DNA of 64,000 bases. Source: Adenophora triphylla var. japonica. Its lineage: Eukaryota > Streptophyta > Magnoliopsida > Asterales > Campanulaceae. The stretch spans positions 213,501 to 277,500 of the forward strand of contig JAFEMH010002600.1 in assembly GCA_022495995.1 (NCBI GenBank). The letters run 5' to 3'. A program made the position numbers and the translations under genes. Below are positions 46,544 to 64,000 of this stretch, one piece after another; within the stretch, counting starts at the first letter, position 1, and each line of letters starts with the position of its first letter. The notes under the pieces are model-generated. The model made no database searches and was not told the origin of the DNA. It saw only the letters and a program-made list of their open reading frames with translations.

Positions 46544-47113
46544 CTCCCTCCGTCCATTTACATGCTTCACAGTTACTGTTTACACGGTTATTAAGGAGGG
46601 AGTATTATATTGAAAGTGTTGTGAGTGTGAAAGTAAAATAGGAGAGAGAATGAGTGGAGGGAATAGTAAATTATAATGGTGTTGTGAGTATTAAAATAAT
46701 GTAGGAGAGAGAATGAGTGGGGTAGGGTTAATATTTTAATGATAGTATAAAGTTTCCTTTTTAGGTAAAAAACAAAGTGTGAAGTACTCACTCCGTCCCA
46801 CGTGAATGCAAACTTATTTCTATTTTGGTCCGTCCCACGTAAATGCAAACTTCCCAAAATGGCAAAAAATATTCACTATTCTACCCACTCATTCTCTCTC
46901 CTACTTCACTTTTACACTCACAACATTTTCTCTCCTCACTATTCCTCCCACTCATTCTCTCTCCTATTTAATTTACATACTCACAACATTTAACTTTTTC
47001 TCTTTCTTACATCACTTTTCCTTAATTTTCACACCCAAAAAGTTAGTTTGCAATCACGTGGGACGGAGGGAGTATATATTTGAACGCCCAAAATAAAAAG
47101 TGTGAAGATGGAG
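46544..47113. mobile_element. Stowaway MITE containing another Stowaway MITE
   Basis: The outer element starts ctccctccgtcc at 46544 and resumes after 47074 with tatatttgaacgcccaaaat, homologous to the right end of the MITE at 39219, ending near 47113. The inner one occupies 46787-47072. Confidence 0.75.
46787..47072. mobile_element. Stowaway MITE, nested
   Basis: Ends ctcactccgtccc and gggacggagggag are flanked by TA within the outer MITE. Confidence 0.88.
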
Positions 47114-47484
47114 TATATATTTATTACTAAATTTTTGGAAATGGTCTTATACCTTTATAAAATATAATGAATAAAAATATTCTTATTTTTTAATGAATAA
47201 AAGAACTTGGGACCAAGAGAATATGATTTCACACACTATTTTGTCTTTATACATTTCAGATTTATCCGTACAACGTGACATCTCCTTTAATGTTTTAAGC
47301 AAGAAACACGTGTTACTTACCTTCCCTTCTGTAGGTACAATTAAATGCGTGGTTTTTTAGGTGTAACACCCACCCACACCCACATCCACGCCCACGCCCA
47401 CGCCCAACCACCACCACCACGGCACCACCACCACTCCCGTCTTATACGCGAGAGTCTTAGGTGAGTGTGAATTAAAATTATGTA

Positions 47485-47772
47485 CTCCCTTCGTCCCGTT
47501 CGAAAAGGCACAAATTTTCTTTTTGGGTGTCCCATTTAAAAAGGCACTTTCTCAAAAGGGAAAGTTTTTATTACTATTCCACCCACTCATTCTCTCTCCT
47601 ACTTTACTTTTACACTCACAACATTCTCTCTCCTAACTATTCCTCCCACTCATTCTCTCTCCTATTTAATTTTTCATACTCACAACATTTAAACTTTTTC
47701 TTTTTCCTACATCATTTTTCTTAATTTGCGTGCGAGATTGATTTTGTGCCTCTTCGGGCGGGACGGAGGGAG
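47485..47772. mobile_element. Stowaway MITE
   Basis: Ends ctcccttcgtccc and gggacggagggag are flanked by TA, 288 bp. Confidence 0.9.
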
Positions 47773-48132
47773 TATGCAATAATTAATAATTAATATTTAA
47801 TAATATAATAAAAGGAGAAAAATGAGTGAAGAAAGTTTTATAATTATGAAAAGTAAAATATAAAAAATAATGAAAAAAAATGAAGTGGATTGTTGTTATG
47901 GGTATGTAAAGTAAATTCCATTAAATATAGAATTATAAAAACTTTATCATTTTGATTAGTGTACAGTCTAAAAAAATATACATTCACGTGGGACGGAGAG
48001 AGTGTATAAGAAATAATTTTTAATTCATTAGTATTTTTTATTGTAAAAATTCATTAATGTTTTTATAAAAAAAAATTATTAATGTTTTTTTTTTAGTTTT
48101 TCTTTTTATAGATATTGTAATGAATTAATTTT

Positions 48133-48192
<60 letters not shown>

Positions 48193-48469
48193 TCAGCTCT
48201 TGTCAAGAGTGAGCAAGAGAGGTTGCTGACCGAATGCAAAGGAATTTGGGCTTATTCCACGCTAGCGAGTGAGTTAAAAGTAAATAGGTAAATAATGATT
48301 TTTGTAATATATGAATTTTATAAGGCTAAAATTGTCCAAAACAATATTCATATTTTGCCATTTATGAAACAAAACAACTGAAAATAAATTGAGAACACTA
48401 TAATATTTATTTTAAGGATATATAAATTTAAATTAAAAGCCAAGTAAATGTGAAATATTATGCTTGTGT
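47773..48469. other. GH1 upstream spacer
   Basis: AT-rich, with a TA microsatellite at about 48137-48190 and a decayed MITE end (gtgggacggagagagtg) at about 47987. No gene is seen. Confidence 0.6.
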
Positions 48470-48694
48470 TAAGTAACTAGTGCACGTTGATTATATGACC
48501 AAAGTTTTAGATTGTTGCGGTACCATTCAAACAAAATGACAGCTAAGATCACACAACTAATATGCAGCCCTTTATCATGCACTGGTATCCTTTTTTTGTG
48601 TATAAATAGTTGTGAAAGCATCAAGTGAAACCACACAACTAAACTTAAAAGTCTTCTAGCCTTTTGTGTGTTTAATACTAATACTTGATCTAAA
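48470..48694 (+). promoter_or_regulatory. GH1 promoter and 5' UTR
   Basis: TATAAATA at 48601-48608 lies 87 bp before the start codon at 48695. The upstream segment (ttaagtaactagtgcacg) is a diverged form of the relic promoter at 44884 but has lost its CATGCA palindromes. Confidence 0.7.
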
Positions 48695-60958
<12,264 letters not shown>

Positions 60959-62659
60959 AAACCGGAGTACGATTTAGCTGAGATTTGTCTCGTGTTATGA
61001 GAAGGTCGGGCCTGGTCATGTTAGTTTGTGTGTGTGTGATTTATATCTTCTATTGTAGTTGTTATATGGAATGTGCTTTGCTTGATGTAATAAATGTTGT
61101 GAACCACAAAGCATGGATGTTGTCTTCAAAGACATTTAGTAATGTTTTGTGCTTTTATTAATAAAATTGTTGTTGTTGATATTTACTCTTTTCGATTTAG
61201 ATAAAGTTGATGGTGTGGGACGTAAAATAACGACCGATCTTGCTATAAGGCAAGTAAGGTGACCGTCCAAGCCCAAAAATATTACTCAGATTTTAGGATC
61301 TCAAACTTTTAAGTTTTTATATTATATTTAATATCAATTTCAAATCAAAGATGCGGTTAATGAAAATAGCGCAAATTGCATATGGTCCACATTTGCTTCT
61401 CTCTTTCCCATTCTCTCTCACCCACACTTCTCTCTTGCTCATTTTTTCTCTCATTTAATTTTATTTTCTTCTCTCTACTCTAGCACACACTTTTTTCTCT
61501 CTCCAAATTTAATTTGACCTTTCCTTCCCTCTTTTTTTTACATTTAATGATCTATTTGCAATCATTATTTCATTTCAACATTTTCATTATTTGCATTTAC
61601 CACTAAAATTTTGATGAAAAATATTTTTAAAATTCTTTGCAATTAATTCAAAAATTTATTGCCTTATTTCCAATTTCTTATTTAATATTTTGCAATTATT
61701 CCATTTTAAATACTAAATTTCAATTGTCAAAGTCTAAAACTCAATATTTTATTAATAAAATTTTCCAAGTCTTGTTTTTTATTTACGATTTGAGTCAAAA
61801 ATAGACACATATTGATAAAATAACAACGAGAGACGAAAAGACAAAGAAAGTAGTAAAGATTTGAGAATTACATTTCAATTTCACTATTGCTTGGATATTT
61901 AAGGTGTCTCACTAATTGAATTGTTTGCCTAGAACCCCAAATTTCAAAGTACTGATCTTGCTTAGTAGTGTCAACCTCCCAAAAACACTTTTTAGTTTAA
62001 TATTTTATTTTAATTGGACTTTGATTATATTTATTTTAATGATACTTATTGATTCAAAGTTTGAACTAAAAGGCCCAAATCTTGAGCATAAAATTAGAAA
62101 ATTTTGTAACATCCGGATCTATAATTTGACATATCTCTCCTATTCGCGTGATTCAAAAAATAAGTTACTTTGGTCAATAGTTTGGAAGAGTGTTATTTTG
62201 GGATATATTTTTTAAAAGAGAATATTTTGAAAAATAAATCATTATGGAAGTGTACTCTTTCTTATCTCGTAGACGTAGTATGTATTGATTTATTTTGTTC
62301 TGTGGTCCAAAGTGTATTAAATATGGTGTGGCCATTTCTTCTTATTTATAGGTGAAAAAAAAACAATTAGATGCTCCATCTGTTTTAAATTAAATGTGTA
62401 GTTTTTATTTAAAAAATATATTTTAAAATGTAAATTTAATACTTCCTCCCTTGCATAATAATAATCTCAATGAATTAATTGAAAACTTAAAAATATTCTT
62501 ATTTTTTAATGAATAAAAGAACTTGGGACCAAGAGATTATGATGTATTTATACACCGTTTTCAATTATTAATAAAGTGAGACAAATATTAATGGGACCTC
62601 GAATATAAAAGTTTAAATTCCTGTGGAGAAAATGGGATTTAATTAAATATTAATGGGAT

Positions 62660-63760
62660 TTAAGTTCAAATCGAATCGTCATGGTTTGGTTTGATTTGGT
62701 TTGGTTCGATTTGAATCAAACTGCGGTTCAGTTGTATAGTTCGCTTCATACTACGGTCCAAACCATGGTTAAGACCTCAATTCATACCGTGGTTCATATC
62801 ATGATTTAGAGTATGGTTCAAACCATGATTCTGATTGTGGTTCTAATCACGCTTCGTACCGTGACTCACCTGGTCAAATGTTACTAAAATTTTCTGTGAT
62901 CATGAAGGAAAAGCGAGAGATGTGGGAGTTGAAGAGGAAAGTCAAAGGAATCGAGAGACTAGAGGAAGAGATAGTTGAAAGAAGAAAACACACTATACAA
63001 TATCGATCGTGGAGAGAACTTGATTTGTTATGTATCACTGTAAAGATAAAACATGCTAAAATTAATATTGAATAAGATTTAAAATGGGAGGTTAGGATTA
63101 GTATGTTGTAATATACTCCCTCCATCCCATAAAACCTTACCCATTTTGCTATTTTGGGCGTTTCATTTTAAAGTCACACTTTCCTTAAAAGAAAACTTTT
63201 TAATACTTCTTTATTCATGGGATCCACTTTCATACTCACAACACTTTTCAAATTTACTATTCTCTCCACTCATTCTCTCTCCTACCCACTCACAATTCCT
63301 ACTTTAATAATATTATTCCTTATTTTCCGTTCTGAACAGTAAAGGGATAATGTTTTCTGGGACGGAGGGAGTACGTTTTATTATTGATCTAACGGTAAGT
63401 ATTACTCAACATACAAATATATGATTAATATATGTGTTATGGTGGTTCGGTCCTGTGATTTGATCTTATGGTTTGTGGTATCGTCTGGTGGTTCGGTTTG
63501 GTTTGGCGGTTCGATCTGACAACTCGATTTGATAGTTCGATCTGATGATCTCAAACCACGACTTGGTTTGGTTCGGATTGGTTCGGTATGGAAGGGTCAG
63601 ACCACAAATCAAATCGAATCATGCGATTTATCAATTTTTGAGACCAAATCAAATCATTCGTGATTGAAAACCAAACCAAATCCTATGATTTAATTCGATT
63701 CGTTCTCAAATCGCGATTTGAACAAAATCACGTCCAACCCAAAAAAAAATTGTGAATTTT
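62660..63760. repeat. AACCAAACC-rich dispersed repeat, copy 3
   Basis: Matches 13890-14990 throughout, including the inserted Stowaway MITE. Confidence 0.6.
63116..63371. mobile_element. Stowaway MITE
   Basis: Same insertion as 14339-14594, so it was present before the duplication. Flanked by TA. Confidence 0.9.
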
Positions 63761-64000
63761 TTTATGTCTAACAATATTCAACCAAACGAAAGGGTAGAGC
63801 CGTAGAAATATGTGACAAGTGACAAATGACTAATGAGGGTACAACCAAATTTTCCGTGCAAGTAATGGTGCTCTAAAACTTGAAAGTTAATGGTTTTGTT
63901 CACCAAACAAATAAATTGCGTAAGAGCATCCAAAGTGGTGGAGAACGAAACTAGCCTTCAACGAAATTTCGCTCACGTCACCTCACATTCTGTAGTGATG

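Overview
This is plant nuclear DNA, most likely from an asterid eudicot of the Lamiales type. The evidence is spliced genes with GT-AG introns, several superfamilies of plant transposon, AT-rich spacers, and a family 1 beta-glucosidase (GH1) resembling the nuclear iridoid or alkaloid glucosidases of that group. The species itself cannot be named from the sequence. There are no rRNA genes, tRNA genes or CRISPR arrays. All coordinates, copy counts and identities below were read by eye; no alignment or database search was run.

The framework is a tandem GH1 gene cluster that transposons have largely dismantled. One long gene (48695-60958, 12 exons) is present, with a 7.7 kb LTR element in intron 7 and small lesions in exons 2, 11 and 12. 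A second copy (11033-12187) keeps only exons 9-12, but those exons read cleanly. Two more copies survive only as ghosts: a promoter plus 5' UTR fused directly to downstream sequence (44884-45240), and downstream sequence alone (39518-39770). The spacer after the gene (13.5-15.2 kb, 26.2-27.0 kb plus 32.5-33.6 kb, and 62.3-64.0 kb) recurs several times, so occupied and empty transposon sites can be compared inside this one window.

Layout. 1-8513: the 3' end of a Tat-lineage Ty3/gypsy element, with a decayed antisense ORF, about 29 copies of a 72-bp tandem repeat, a 3' LTR and a second partial LTR. 8514-10526: a duplicate of 32226-34305 (copia LTR, hAT element, start of a mariner element), bounded on both sides by Tat LTR ends. 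11033-15223: GH1 3' fragment and spacer, repeated at 59805-64000. 15148-19419: nested small elements, a 1.2 kb AAT microsatellite and a 117-bp repeat element built on GGATATCC. 20119-23161: a CACTA element carrying a DUF1645 gene fragment, inserted in a gag-like pseudogene (to 25235). 27016-32538: a copia element with a solo LTR in its pol region and no integrase. 33618-37157: a mariner element with an apparently intact two-exon transposase and an extra antisense ORF. 37580-38644: a PIF/Harbinger ORF1 protein. 39.2-47.8 kb: at least ten Stowaway MITEs and a Tourist-type foldback element with a solo Tat LTR near its hairpin tip. 48.5-64.0 kb: the long GH1 gene and the repeated spacer.

The mariner transposase has terminal repeats beginning CTCCCTCCGTCCC, the same as the Stowaway MITEs, so it is a plausible source of the enzyme that moved them. 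If intact, the GH1 product would hydrolyse a glucoside; a basic C-terminal motif in the clean 3' copy suggests nuclear targeting. The less expected signals are GC-rich palindromes upstream of the TATA box in four unrelated LTR families, an antisense promoter in the Tat element laid out like its own LTR promoter, and host-gene-like sequence carried inside a CACTA element and possibly a mariner element.
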